From NCBI GenBank assembly GCA_030295235.1, contig AP026123.1:2170001-2234000 (forward strand): a DNA stretch of 64,000 nucleotides, written 5' to 3'. A program made the translations under genes and the position numbers. The DNA comes from Fistulifera solaris (taxonomy: Eukaryota > Bacillariophyta > Bacillariophyceae > Naviculales > Stauroneidaceae). Below the pieces are notes generated by a model. It saw only the letters and a program-made list of their open reading frames with translations, was not told where the DNA came from and made no database searches. This document shows, piece by piece, positions 1-9,991 of the stretch (positions are counted from its first letter, which is position 1; the number at the start of each line of letters is the position of its first letter).

Positions 1-1564
1 GAGTTTACGTTTCGAAGGGGCACTCCGGCCTGAATCTCCAAGGACGGGGTCAGAAGCAAGCGCCGCACCAACAGCGTCTACATCCAAATCTTGAATCCAC
101 TCGCATAGCACGTCCGTGTGGTCTGCAAGCAACAATGCAGTGCGCTGAAAACTATTTGACGCGCTTTTCAACAGCGCCGATGATGTCAGCGATAGACGTT
201 CGGAAGACGACTCGTTCACGAGATGTTTCGATCCACAATAGAATTGATTGAGGACATAGAGGTTGTCGATAGTGGATCCATTTGAGAATATGTTGCCGAG
301 TGAGTCAAGTACCACGATGTTGCGGTTTCGCCAGAGCTGCCGCTCGAGCCAGAAAAAAGTCGACACGAAACGCATTTACAGCAATTGTACATATCCCTTC
401 ATGCTCCCCCATGGACCTAAAAATATTCTCGAAGTGAATGGCCGAGTCCGAGTCCAATTCCTTGAAGGTGCTTAGATCCAAACAAGACAACTTTGGATTG
501 GCATCAATGGCACGGATCAATGCTTGAGTCACATGCTCTAACATTTCGGAGCTCAGATGATGCCTGAACCAATAATTAGTGCCGATCGATAGTCGTTCAA
601 AATGTCCTAGTTCGGACACTCGACCGAAGAATGATAATAAAAGCTCATCCCACTCGTCGTCCTCCTCTATAATAAATTCCACACTGAGGTCACTGGCCAC
701 AATGCTGAGCGCTTTGAAATCGTCTGGGGCGACGTGATTTGCGCGTATGGTGCAATGCAACGCCTTCACTTTTGCAGCAAACGGAAGAAGGACGCATGTT
801 CTCCCAAGATCAGGAATGCCAAGACTTTCAAAAATATCAAGTTTTAAAAGGCGATCCAAGTTGTAGTGATTCATAGGAGCGCCCCATTCAGGTGCAATAA
901 AGTCAATACGAAGGGATCCAAAGGAGGAATGTCGTTTTTCCAGAGCATTGACAAATTCTGTCCCGCTATCCGTAAAATCAAAACGTGCGTGAAGTTTCAA
1001 CGTAAACGGATAAGGCCTCGATGCCAGAATGGCGGATTGCTCGGGGGTCCATTCCCCGGTGCTCAAAGTCAAAGCGCGTGTCGGATTTGAGTCCAATATC
1101 TGGGCGAGCTGCTCCGGTCGGAGGGCAGCGAAGTCGAAACGGCATCTTATACCATCTTCAGACGGATTGTCAAAGATGCAAAGAAACGACGTCGCATCGT
1201 TTTCCTGTTTCATGGACCAAAAAACCGTGGCAGTCTCCGCAACCGCATAATCCGTTTCCCCGAAAATCGCACCGTTCCACGAATAATTCGCGTCTTTAAT
1301 GTAGAACAAGACACATTTTTGGTAACTTCTCCAAGATGTATGGATTTCTATATTTGTAAAAGTGACGGTGTCATTCTTCCTCCAAATAGCAATCTTGCAA
1401 TACTTCTCCCAGTCAATCTCGTCGAGGCGGTTTAGGTCGCGCCGCAGTTCGTAATGTGTAAAGCACTGTGCTGTACCAGCTTCAATGAATTTTCTTTGCC
1501 GAGCGGTGAGCTCTTCCTCTGGAATGCGTTTCAAAACATTGTCGCTTTCGTTTGTTTCTTCCAT
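1..1564 (-). CDS. Orphan LRR-like family protein, copy A (runs off window)
   Basis: Start is the ATG at 1564; the C-terminal part (about 1-350) runs off the left edge. No named function. The protein has an acidic N-terminus (MEETNESD), the family signature DSNPTRALTL followed by EQSAILASRPYPFTLKL (about residues 160-195), then leucine-rich repeat-like units ending in phrases such as LSCLDLS. It is about 75-80% similar to copy B at 3133-4773 and less similar to copy D. Relative to B there is one extra base in the run at 353-358, so the uninterrupted frame stops at 305 although homology to B's C-terminus continues to the window edge. This is either a real truncation or a homopolymer error. Such repeat proteins are expanded in diatoms; ligand binding is only a guess. 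Confidence 0.7.
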
Positions 1565-1679
1565 GTTTAAGAATAAATAGTTGCAAGCTTATACAAGAGT
1601 TAAAGGCAGAGCGAACAACAAACAGCAATGCGCTGCAACGTTCACAAGAAGCTCACGGCAAAAGTAAGACCGCCGCAAG

Positions 1680-1760
1680 CCGCGCTCTGTTTTGCTTGAA
1701 GCTAGCCGTAGCATGATGGTGACATGATCGAGAGGTCCCGCCAGGCATGACGTCGTTCGT
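1680..1760 (-). promoter_or_regulatory. Conserved upstream block of orphan family, copy A
   Basis: About 120-200 bases upstream of the copy A start. The words TTTTGCTTGAAGCTA and CCCGCCAGGCATGACGTCG recur, with small changes, upstream of copies B and D in the same position and orientation. It contains TGACGTC at 1748-1754, a bZIP/CRE-type core. Conservation may simply reflect gene duplication. A 118-codon open frame across this block in copy A is not kept in B, so it is not called as a gene. Confidence 0.45.
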
Positions 1761-2120
1761 TCACTGCGGAAGCGAGAAAGACAAGAAGGTCTTTTTGCGT
1801 GTCATCGTTTGTTTCGAGAAAATAAACGCCGTTCGCATTTTTTTCGTTTTCGTCTTTTGTGTTTTGCTCAAATACAATAGAGTTAGGGGTATTTGCTTGC
1901 GTGACCTCCTCCTTACCTGGTATCGTGAGGTGACGAACGACCTCCTCGTGACCCGCCTGACCTGCTGCGCGCCGTTTTGTAGCTCGCGCTTTTGAGACAA
2001 CATACAAAATGCGACGACAATGGGCTTCGTTTGTGTCGCGAAGCGCTTGTATGTTCACTCTGGAGCGATGAAGACGTCCGTCTTGACCCTAATCTATCAT
2101 TTACATGCTTCATGTCCTCT

Positions 2121-3132
2121 TTCTTTCTAAAATTGCGCGTTCAAACCACGGACAATTTTGCATTATGAAGGGGATCGATCCTAGACGGAAGATCGTGGGG
2201 TGATCAAGAACGTGATGGCTGATCTTTCATCTCGTGCAGTAGAGATTGCCTTTCGCTTTGGTCTCGCCTCCCTTCTTCTTCTTCGCCGGCATTCAAGCGG
2301 AGCGAAAAGAAATCATCGCCTCTAGCTGCAACTGCCGTTGGGTTCTTCGTGCTTTCAAGACATCGGAGAACGGAAATTGTTATTGCGACTCGGAGAAACA
2401 ATTGAGGCAGCTATGATAGTAGTCGAATCATAAATAAATGACCAGTTCGTGATGATGACAGTTATGAGAGCATTGGAGACCTTCAATCGATAAGAGGGCG
2501 ACGGGTCACCCCTTTGAATTTTATTCATGTTACAAAAGCACAATGATCAACAACAAGCAATCTATTTCATTCCCTCAACCCGGCTGACAACGAAATTTAC
2601 AAGTAGACGGTTGATTCTGCCGCATCATTTGCATTCATTGTGTCTCCGTTCGAGCGAGTCTATGAACGCACGGGCTTTGTATCGTCGAACACGTACATCG
2701 ATCGTCTCTAAAGGTTTCGAAAGCCAAACGCAATGGAACCTAGGGAACCTGGCGGGTCGGTTGGTTGAAGAGATGCTCACCAAGAGCGAACTGGATGACT
2801 TTCTGACATCGGTGTATTACCCTTACATCGTCACAGCCCAAGAGAGCAATGGAACTGCGGCTTGGTGGGAGTATGTTGTAGCGATGTATGGGTTATAATT
2901 TTTCGACAGAGTGTAGCAAATTGACTATCCAAAGTAGCATTACTACAGTTCATGATAAGAATTACAACCTATGATATCGGTGAATTTGAAAAGATATCCA
3001 TATAGTAATGAAAACACTACTACAAGTGATTACTTTTTCACAATAGCCGCATGATTTACGATCTACGATGTAGATATGACTTGCATAAGAACACGTTTAT
3101 CAAGAAGGAAATATCGGAAGGGCCGCGAATCA
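2121..3132. other. Spacer between orphan copies A and B
   Basis: Lies between the duplicated upstream region of copy A and the 3' end of copy B. It contains one short open frame (separate entry) and otherwise AT-rich, non-coding-looking sequence. No RNA gene or transposon end was recognised. Confidence 0.4.
2527..2898 (+). CDS. Small hypothetical ORF, 123 aa, weak
   Basis: An ATG-to-stop frame whose second half (residues about 50-123) looks protein-like: acidic and aromatic residues with a helix-like stretch around NLAGRLVEEMLTKSELDDF and a tryptophan-rich end. The first half is low in complexity and basic. No family recognised and no paralogous copy after gene B. It could be the 3' fragment of an older gene or chance. 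Confidence 0.22.
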   Translation: MLQKHNDQQQAIYFIPSTRLTTKFTSRRLILPHHLHSLCLRSSESMNARALYRRTRTSIVSKGFESQTQWNLGNLAGRLVEEMLTKSELDDFLTSVYYPYIVTAQESNGTAAWWEYVVAMYGL

Positions 3133-4773
3133 TCATTCATCTCGAGACGCTTTCTTCGCAAGAGGATAGTCTTGAGCTTCTAGATCACGTTTCGAAGGGG
3201 CGCTCCGTTCCGAATCTCCAAGGACGGGGTCAGAAGCAAGCACCGCACCAGCAGCGTCTACATCCAAATCTTGAATCCACTCGCATAACACGTCCGTGTG
3301 GTCTGCAAGCAACAATGCAGTGCGCTGAAGACTATTCGACGCGCTGTTCAACAACGCCGATGATGTTAGCGATAGACGTTCGGATGACGACTCGTTCACG
3401 AGATTTTTGGATTCACGATAGAATTGATTGAGGACATAGAGGTTGTCGATAGTGGATCCATTTGAGACTCTTTTTCTGGATGAGTCAAGTACCTCGATGT
3501 TGCGGTTTCGCGACAGCTGCTGCTCGAGCCAAGAAAAGTCGACACGAGACGTATTTACGACAATTGTACACATCTCTATGTGCTGCCCCGTGGACCTAAA
3601 AATATTCTCAAAGTGAATAGCCGAGTCCGAGTCCGAGTCCGAGTCCGAGTCCAATTCTCTGAAGTTGCTTAGGTCCAAATACGACAACTTTGGGTTGGCA
3701 TCAATGGCACGGATTAATGCTTGAGCAACAGGATTTACATTCCCGGGACATAGACAATTCCTTAAGGAATATTCGGCGCCAATCGACAGTCGTTCAAAAT
3801 GGCCTAATTCAGCCACTCGATCGAAGAATGAGGTTAAGAGCTCAACCCAATCGTCGTCCCTCCCTATGAAAAATTTCACACTGAGGTCACTGGTCACGAT
3901 GTTGAGCGATTTGAAATCGTCTGGCGCAACGTCTTCTGCGTATATGCTGCAATGCAACACCTTCACCTTTGCAGAAAATGTCAAAATGACACATTCTCCG
4001 TGCGGGTAACGAACATCAAGGTTCTCAAAAACGTCGAGTTTCAAAAGGCGACTCAGGTCGGAGGGCTTTAAACACGTTGTGTCCAAATTGGGATCCATAT
4101 AGTCAATATGAAGGGATCCAAAGGAGGACTGTCGTTTTGCCAGAACATTGACAAATTCTGTCCCGATGTCCATAAATTCAAGAAGTTCACCAAGTTTCAA
4201 CTTCAACGGATAAGGCCTCGATGCAAGAATGGCAGAATGCTCGCGAGTCCATTGTCCGGTGTGAAGTTCAAAGGTCCGTGTCGGGTTTGAGTCCAGTATC
4301 TGCGCGAGCTGCTCAGGTCGGAGGGCAGTGAAGTCGAAATTGCAGTTACTATGATATAGAATCATACATAAGATGCAAAGCAGCGCCTCCGCATCGCTGT
4401 TCTGTTTCATTGACCAGAAAACCGTGGCGGTCTCCGCAACCGCATCAGCAGTTTCTCCGAAAATCGCACCTCTCCATTGATAATTCGTGTCTTTCATGTA
4501 GAAGAAGACACACCTTCGGTAATGTCTCCAAGATGGAGAGAGATCATCCTTAGAACATTCAAAAATGACGGTGTCATTCTTCCTCCAAATAGCAATGTTT
4601 CGACACTTCTCCCGGTCAAACTCGTCAAGGCGGCTTGGGTCGCGCCGCAGTTCGTAGTGTGTAAAGTCCTTCACATTGTCATATTTAAAGAATTCTCGTT
4701 GCCGAGCGGTGAGCTCTTCCTCTGGAATGCCTTTCAAAACATCGTCGCTTTCGTCTGTTTCTTCCATGTTCAA
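3133..4773 (-). CDS. Orphan LRR-like family protein, copy B (intact, 546 aa)
   Basis: The only uninterrupted member of the array, so it defines family length. Acidic N-terminus, signature DSNPTRTFELHTGQW near residue 165, then AILASRPYPLKLKL, a run of leucine-rich units, a second conserved block WLEQQLSRNRNIEVLD near residue 400, and a basic, charged C-terminus. No signal peptide or membrane segment is visible. An in-frame hexanucleotide expansion (GAGTCC on the plus strand, about 3627-3652) gives a Ser-Asp repeat of five units where copy A has two. A second ATG lies two codons in. The gene and its upstream region were duplicated together with copy A (unit of about 3.18 kb). Function unknown. 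Confidence 0.75.
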   Translation of the reverse strand: MNMEETDESDDVLKGIPEEELTARQREFFKYDNVKDFTHYELRRDPSRLDEFDREKCRNIAIWRKNDTVIFECSKDDLSPSWRHYRRCVFFYMKDTNYQWRGAIFGETADAVAETATVFWSMKQNSDAEALLCILCMILYHSNCNFDFTALRPEQLAQILDSNPTRTFELHTGQWTREHSAILASRPYPLKLKLGELLEFMDIGTEFVNVLAKRQSSFGSLHIDYMDPNLDTTCLKPSDLSRLLKLDVFENLDVRYPHGECVILTFSAKVKVLHCSIYAEDVAPDDFKSLNIVTSDLSVKFFIGRDDDWVELLTSFFDRVAELGHFERLSIGAEYSLRNCLCPGNVNPVAQALIRAIDANPKLSYLDLSNFRELDSDSDSDSDSAIHFENIFRSTGQHIEMCTIVVNTSRVDFSWLEQQLSRNRNIEVLDSSRKRVSNGSTIDNLYVLNQFYRESKNLVNESSSERLSLTSSALLNSASNSLQRTALLLADHTDVLCEWIQDLDVDAAGAVLASDPVLGDSERSAPSKRDLEAQDYPLAKKASRDE

Positions 4774-4892
4774 GAATTTTTATTTGCGAGCTTTCGCTCA
4801 TACAAGAACTAAAGGCAAAGCAAACAATAAACAGCAATGCAGTGTGACGACGTTCACAAGAAACTCAAAGCAAAGGTAAGACCGCCGCAAGG

Positions 4893-4975
4893 CCGCGCTC
4901 TGTTTTGCTTGAAGCTAACCGTAGCATGATGGTGCATGATCGCGAGAGATCCCGCCAGGCATGACGTCGTTCGTT
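4893..4975 (-). promoter_or_regulatory. Conserved upstream block of orphan family, copy B
   Basis: Counterpart of the block upstream of copy A, about 120-200 bases before the start of copy B. TGACGTC lies at 4962-4968 inside GCCAGGCATGACGTCG. Spacing to the ATG is kept between paralogs. Confidence 0.45.
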
Positions 4976-5456
4976 TGAAGCGAGAAAGACAAGAATGTCT
5001 TTTTTTTTGCGTGTCATCGTTTTTGTCTCGAGAAAAACGCCGGTCGCATTTTTCATTTCGCCTTTTGTGTTTTTAATACAATAGAGTTAGGTATTTGAGT
5101 GCGTGACTCTTTCTCGTGACGACCTCCTCGTGACCCGCTTGACCGCTGTTGCGCTTTTTTTGTCGCTCGGGGCTTTCTGCTTCACAAAAGATTTTCGACC
5201 ATGACGACATGAGACATGACGACGATTGGCTTGTTTGTGTCGCGAAGCGCTTGTATGTTCACTCTGAAACGATGGAGACAAGACGCTGAGGACAACTTTC
5301 GGTGCTGAAGTCATTCCATGATCGACGGAAGATCGTAGAACAGCTCCGTCCCTCTTTTTACTCCAAGGCGGAAATAGGGGCTTGAAAGCGTGAGTTGTTA
5401 AAACGTATGTTTTAGCATGATAAGTAGTCGCAGCAACAGGTTCATGCCGACACAAT

Positions 5457-7290
5457 CAAGCTCTTGTTGCCCCACTTTACTGAACTGCTAAGGTTAAGAG
5501 TGTTTTGAGTTTAAAAGCAACGACGTAACATGCGACGCGCGAAGCATTCATTATATTCATCGCGCCACGGTCAATTATTTTATCACTCTAGCTGACGAGA
5601 CTTCCTTCTTTGCTTTACTTCTTTTCTTCATTTGGAACTGTTTGATCGCCGAAAAGCAGGCGTTTGCGGTACGGGGCGCTCATACTACAGTTTTTCTTCA
5701 TCACTGGCGTCGGCGCGACTTCGCATGTAGACTTGTGAAGCTCTCGAACGCTCGGATAGAAGGCCCACGGTGGATGTCCATACCTCCGGAGATGCCCGCG
5801 GAAATTTCGATGACACTATCAGTGGCGATGAAATGCGAGAAAGGGTGACTGCTTTATCACAGAAGCGGATGGGCGACGAGGACAGTCGAATAAGTATTAC
5901 ATTCATCGTTTGCTAAACTGCATGATATGTCGATCGAACGGGCTCCGCTTTTAGGAAAGATCCGAACGTAGACGGGCTAGCAGAGTCTCATACGTCATCT
6001 GTGAAGAAAGTCTCACGCTTTGAGAGAATGTACAATGAGCTGCATGTTAAAGAGGCAGAGGAGTCGTTCTCAGGAAGTTGTAGTGGATTTCGTCTACGTT
6101 CGGCTTTCATTCGGCGTAATCTTCTCCGGTGACAGAACAGCTAGCGTTCACAAGTACTCGCAGCCGAAGCATTCGCTTTTGATGCGGAAAAAGCACAAAC
6201 CATGTCAATGAAGACCGCGTTTCACGTCGAACTCATACAACGCAACAATCCAATGCTAGCGTTCCTAAACAGCAAGTCTACTCTTGGCAAGAGCCATGAC
6301 GACCCGAGATATGTTTTGCACATTTGCTCAAATACGTGAAAACGACCTCGACTTTCGGACGAATGACTGTTGCAGTGCGACTACACAACTTGCCGTGCGT
6401 GTTTTACGGTGTGCGCTGTCAGGGGTTGTGGCAATCCTGCGCAAGAAAAGTCGTTACGCAGACGATCTGTTACGTCTCGTGGTGCATCGTTTCTTCGTGG
6501 GAAGGCGTGTAATTCTGGCAAGGTTTCCCGCTCATCAATTGCCGCCTTAGGGACTTAGTGTCAACCGGACGAGAAATAATGAACATTCCTGAATGGCATG
6601 AAAGGGACGCGCGTGGTTCCTTTTGAAGGTTATCGCTGGAAACTAGTCAAGGCCGTTTGTTGCAGCAACAAAGAGATTTTGAATGCCGTCCATTGCAAGA
6701 TAGCCACTTACTAGAATACGGTGAAAGCTCATATTCCGATTCTCGAACGGGCTTGTCCATGTACCTGTTGTATCGAACGCCGTCGTCCAAGGGGGAGTGG
6801 CAGCTTGCGAGCCGGACCGGAAACTTCTCTCTGATAAGGCCGATAAAAACTTTGTCGCGGCTCTTTATCGTCACATGGAAGACCTTGAAAAGTTTTATCG
6901 GATACAAAATCGTTCATTGTTTGCGGTGACAGTCACCCGTCAACTGATAGTGAAGACCCGAAAGCAGTGAACTTTTGAAGGCGTTGAGGCCACGCGACGA
7001 AACCAACGAAGATGCCAATCAGTGGATTTGCGTTGAGAAGCGAAAGAGACGAATGCCTGTTACTCTTTGATCGCAGTTTTTACTCAATAGCCGTCCAACC
7101 TCAATAAAGTAAAAGGCACGGAGTACTATGAAGGCACTACGGTTACATGTAAGCTATTTAGAAAAGAAATGAAAACCCAGTCGATCGACGTCTAACGTCA
7201 CGCGGGCTTCTTTGCAACAGGTGATGCTTGATCACCCATAGCGTTTCGTTCCTTCAACAACAAAGACAGGCGTGGTACCAACAGCATGTT
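5457..7290. other. Gene-poor stretch with coding-like fragments, possible decayed gene
   Basis: No complete gene. Several short plus-strand open stretches read like protein but are in different frames and broken by stops: about 5770-5915, 5945-6130 and 6200-6340, with longer weak frames at 6284-6550 and 6657-6929. None matches a family I recognise. The simplest reading is an old plus-strand gene in decay; multiple assembly errors are an alternative. Confidence 0.3.
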
Positions 7291-7299
7291 AATCGAAAT

Positions 7300-7620
7300 T
7301 TTAGATCAACCGGCACATCATGTCGGTGTGGTCTGCAAGCAACAGTGCGGTGCGTTGAAACTTATTCGATGCGCTGTTCACTAACGTCAACAATGCCAGC
7401 AATAGCCGCATGAAGACTCTTTCAGTAGGTCTCTTGATCCACGAAAGACCGAATCAGCGAGTAAAGATTATCGATAGTGCGTCCACTCGACTGGTTCTCG
7501 AGAAGGATTAAAAACCTTGATATTGCGGGTTTTGCGAAGCAATTTCTCCAGCCAGAAATAATCGAACCAGCCTTCCACAACAAAAGAACTGAAAGATAGT
7601 CTTGAAGTTGGTTGATGTGA
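7300..7620 (-). pseudogene. Remnant of an orphan-family copy (C-terminal fragment)
   Basis: Two short minus-strand pieces match the C-terminal third of the neighbouring family. One reads WLEKLLRKTRNIKV and corresponds to WLERLLSRNRNIEV in copy D. The DNA around 7328-7380 still matches copies A and B (TGTGGTCTGCAAGCAACA). The frame is interrupted and there is no N-terminal half, so this is a dead fragment from a fourth duplication, about 200 bases downstream of copy D. Confidence 0.6.
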
Positions 7621-7809
7621 GATTGTTTGTGAATATGTGCGCCAGAGAACACCAATACTACAAGCAGTAGGCGCCTTAAGGTAACACACAATTCTCTTGT
7701 CAAGTTTGGTAGTTACTTCTGGAGCCACTCCAAGAGTAAAAGAGATACCAAAGGTAGAAAAGTATGCTTTTATATAATATATGTAAACTTTGCAAGATGT
7801 AGTTCGAAA

Positions 7810-9426
7810 CTAGACTGCCTCGTCATTCATCATCGCGAGCCGCCTTCTTGGCAGCACGCAAGAAACCGGAGGAATCGAGACGGACAATGCACCATTCTCC
7901 ACTACGACTGCGGCACCACTAGTTTCAAAATCAACATCCTGCATCCATTCGCAGAATACATCAACGTGAGTCGACAGTAGCAGTGCAGTGAGTTGAAAGT
8001 CGTCCGATGCGCTGTTTACCATCGCCTGTGCCACCAGCAATGGTCGCACCGCGAAAGGCTCACTTATCGAAACTGATGCGCCACGATAGAACCGATTCAG
8101 CAAATAGAGTCTGTCTGTTCCGGGCCCGTACGACCATAGTCCTTGCGAGCAGTCAAGCACCTCGATGTTGCGATTTCGCGAGAGAAGCCGCTCCAACCAC
8201 AAAGAGTCAAACTGGCGAGGATAGTTGGGTGTGTAGCCTTTTTGGCTCGGCCTTGCACAACGAATGTACGCAGTCCCTTGTGCTCCTCCATGGCCCGAAA
8301 AATAGTCTCGAAGTGCTCGGCCCACGGAAATGCCCAGCTGCTGTAGCTCAAATCCAAATATGAAAGCTTGCAATTGGCCTCAATAGCGCGAATCAAGGCA
8401 TTTACCACACGTCTCATGTCGTCAAAAGGTACAACTTGACCCTCCGCTGGATCCGAATCAGAATATTTGTCATTTGACAAAGTCAATCTTTCAAAGTGAC
8501 CTAGCTCCGCCACACGGTTAAAAAGTGAGACCAGGAGCTCGGGTACCTCACCACCACCTCTTATATCCAAGTCGATGTCGCTCGGAACAATATTCAATGC
8601 TTTGAAATTTTCAGGCGAACAACACTCTGCGTGTGTTGACAATTTCAAAGCGTTCACGTTGGCGGCAAAGAGCAGACGGGTACATTCCTTATCAAGGCAT
8701 TCTACACCAAAAACATCCAAAAGATTGAGATTACAGATGCGCTTCAGATGACCGCAAGTAAAAGGAAGCCCATCAGTAATTCCTGTAATACAAAGAGTGC
8801 CAAAGGACGATTGCCTTTTCTCCAGTGTAGCCACATATGCCGCCCCGCCATCTGCAAAGCGAAAGCCATCCTCAAGCTTTAAATTCAAAGGATTAGGCCG
8901 GGATGCAGAACAACGGACTGCTCAGCAGTCCAGGTTCCGGTTACTAAGCTAAGCTCCCGTGTCGGATTCGAATCCAATATCTGGGCAAGCTGCTCGGGAG
9001 AGAGGACAGCTTTGTCGAATTCGACATTCGGCGGGTCATGAAACCATCCGACTTCAAGCATGCTATAGACACGATGATCTTGTTTCAATGACAAAAGAAA
9101 GTGGCCGTCTCCGCAACTGCTGCATCTGTTTCCCCAACAATCGCGCAACACAATGAAAGTTGTCGGCCGGATATCTTAAATACCGCACACTTGCGTTCTT
9201 CCAGCGCCTTGTCCAGTCCATACGGGGAACAAAGAATGACAGTACTGTTGTTCCGCCCTATAGCAGCGTCTTTGTATTTCTTCCAGTCAATCTCGTCGAG
9301 GTGAGTCGGTTCGCGCAACATTTCGTACAAGGGCAAAGGTGTCGGAAGGAGCAATTTTTGCTGCGTCGTAAGCTGCTCCGCTGGAATCAGTTTCAAAATG
9401 TCGTCGTTCTCGTTTGTTTCGTTCAT
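7810..9426 (-). CDS. Orphan LRR-like family protein, copy D (frame broken three times)
   Basis: Full-length homology to copy B, about 540 aa: acidic N-terminus MNETNENDD, signature DSNPTRELSLVTGTW, leucine-rich units (KLSYLDLS), WLERLLSRNRNIEVLD and a C-terminal helix-rich region. The frame changes near 9100, near 8905-8912 and at the run 8239-8243. Each change is one missing base relative to the family, and the protein stays conserved on both sides. It may be an intact gene with assembly errors or a young pseudogene. A copia element sits about 200 bases upstream of its start, beyond the conserved promoter-like block. It is clearly more diverged from A and B than those are from each other. 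Confidence 0.6.
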
Positions 9427-9524
9427 ACTGAAAATTGAAGACGTCTTGGGAGCGAAAAAGGTGCGACGAAGCTATAGAATGAATGAATAGCAACGCGCCG
9501 CAGCGAAAGTGCACAAACTAAAAG

Positions 9525-9610
9525 CCGCCGCTCTGTCTTGCTTGAAGCTAGTCGTAACATAGTGGAGACGAGCGAGAGGTCCCGCGTCCCGCCAGGCATG
9601 ACGTCGGTCA
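9525..9610 (-). promoter_or_regulatory. Conserved upstream block of orphan family, copy D
   Basis: Matches the upstream blocks of copies A and B (CTTGAAGCTA, then CCCGCCAGGCATGACGTCG). TGACGTC lies at 9599-9605. The 5' LTR of the copia element begins 19 bases further upstream, so sequence beyond the block has been displaced by about 6.2 kb. Confidence 0.45.
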
Positions 9611-9623
9611 CCGCAAGAAGGGC

Positions 9624-9991
9624 TGTTGAATAACCAGTCACGCACGTGTCTACAATAAACGGAAAGACATGTGCACTACATATTACATGATACTGAAAAC
9701 GAGAAGCGAACAGCAATCTACCTAATCCCGAATCCTCGTTATTCAAAGAACTAACAGCTGCCGAAGGAACCTAAACTATTACTGACAAAGAACAATGCCA
9801 GCAGCTTCTGCATATTCTACATGAATCAAATGAGAACAATGAAGAGACAAACAAGAATTCAAATCAATAGGATAACTTCATTTACTAGCTCATAATTTTA
9901 ACAAGCAATCCGTTTGCAGCAATCCGTTTGCACCAAGTTAATTTTGTCAAGCCCAATCCATAGACGGCTCCGGCACCTGTGGATTTCAAGA
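9624..9991 (+). repeat. 5' LTR of copia element
   Basis: About 368 bp, beginning TGTTGAATAACCAG and ending near GGATTTCAAGA. It appears identical to the 3' LTR when read base by base. The end is uncertain by one or two bases because of the target duplication. Confidence 0.9.

Noticed and set aside
1702-2058. 118-codon minus-strand open frame upstream of copy A
   Set aside because: The duplicated region upstream of copy B does not keep the frame, so it is a conserved upstream region, not a gene.
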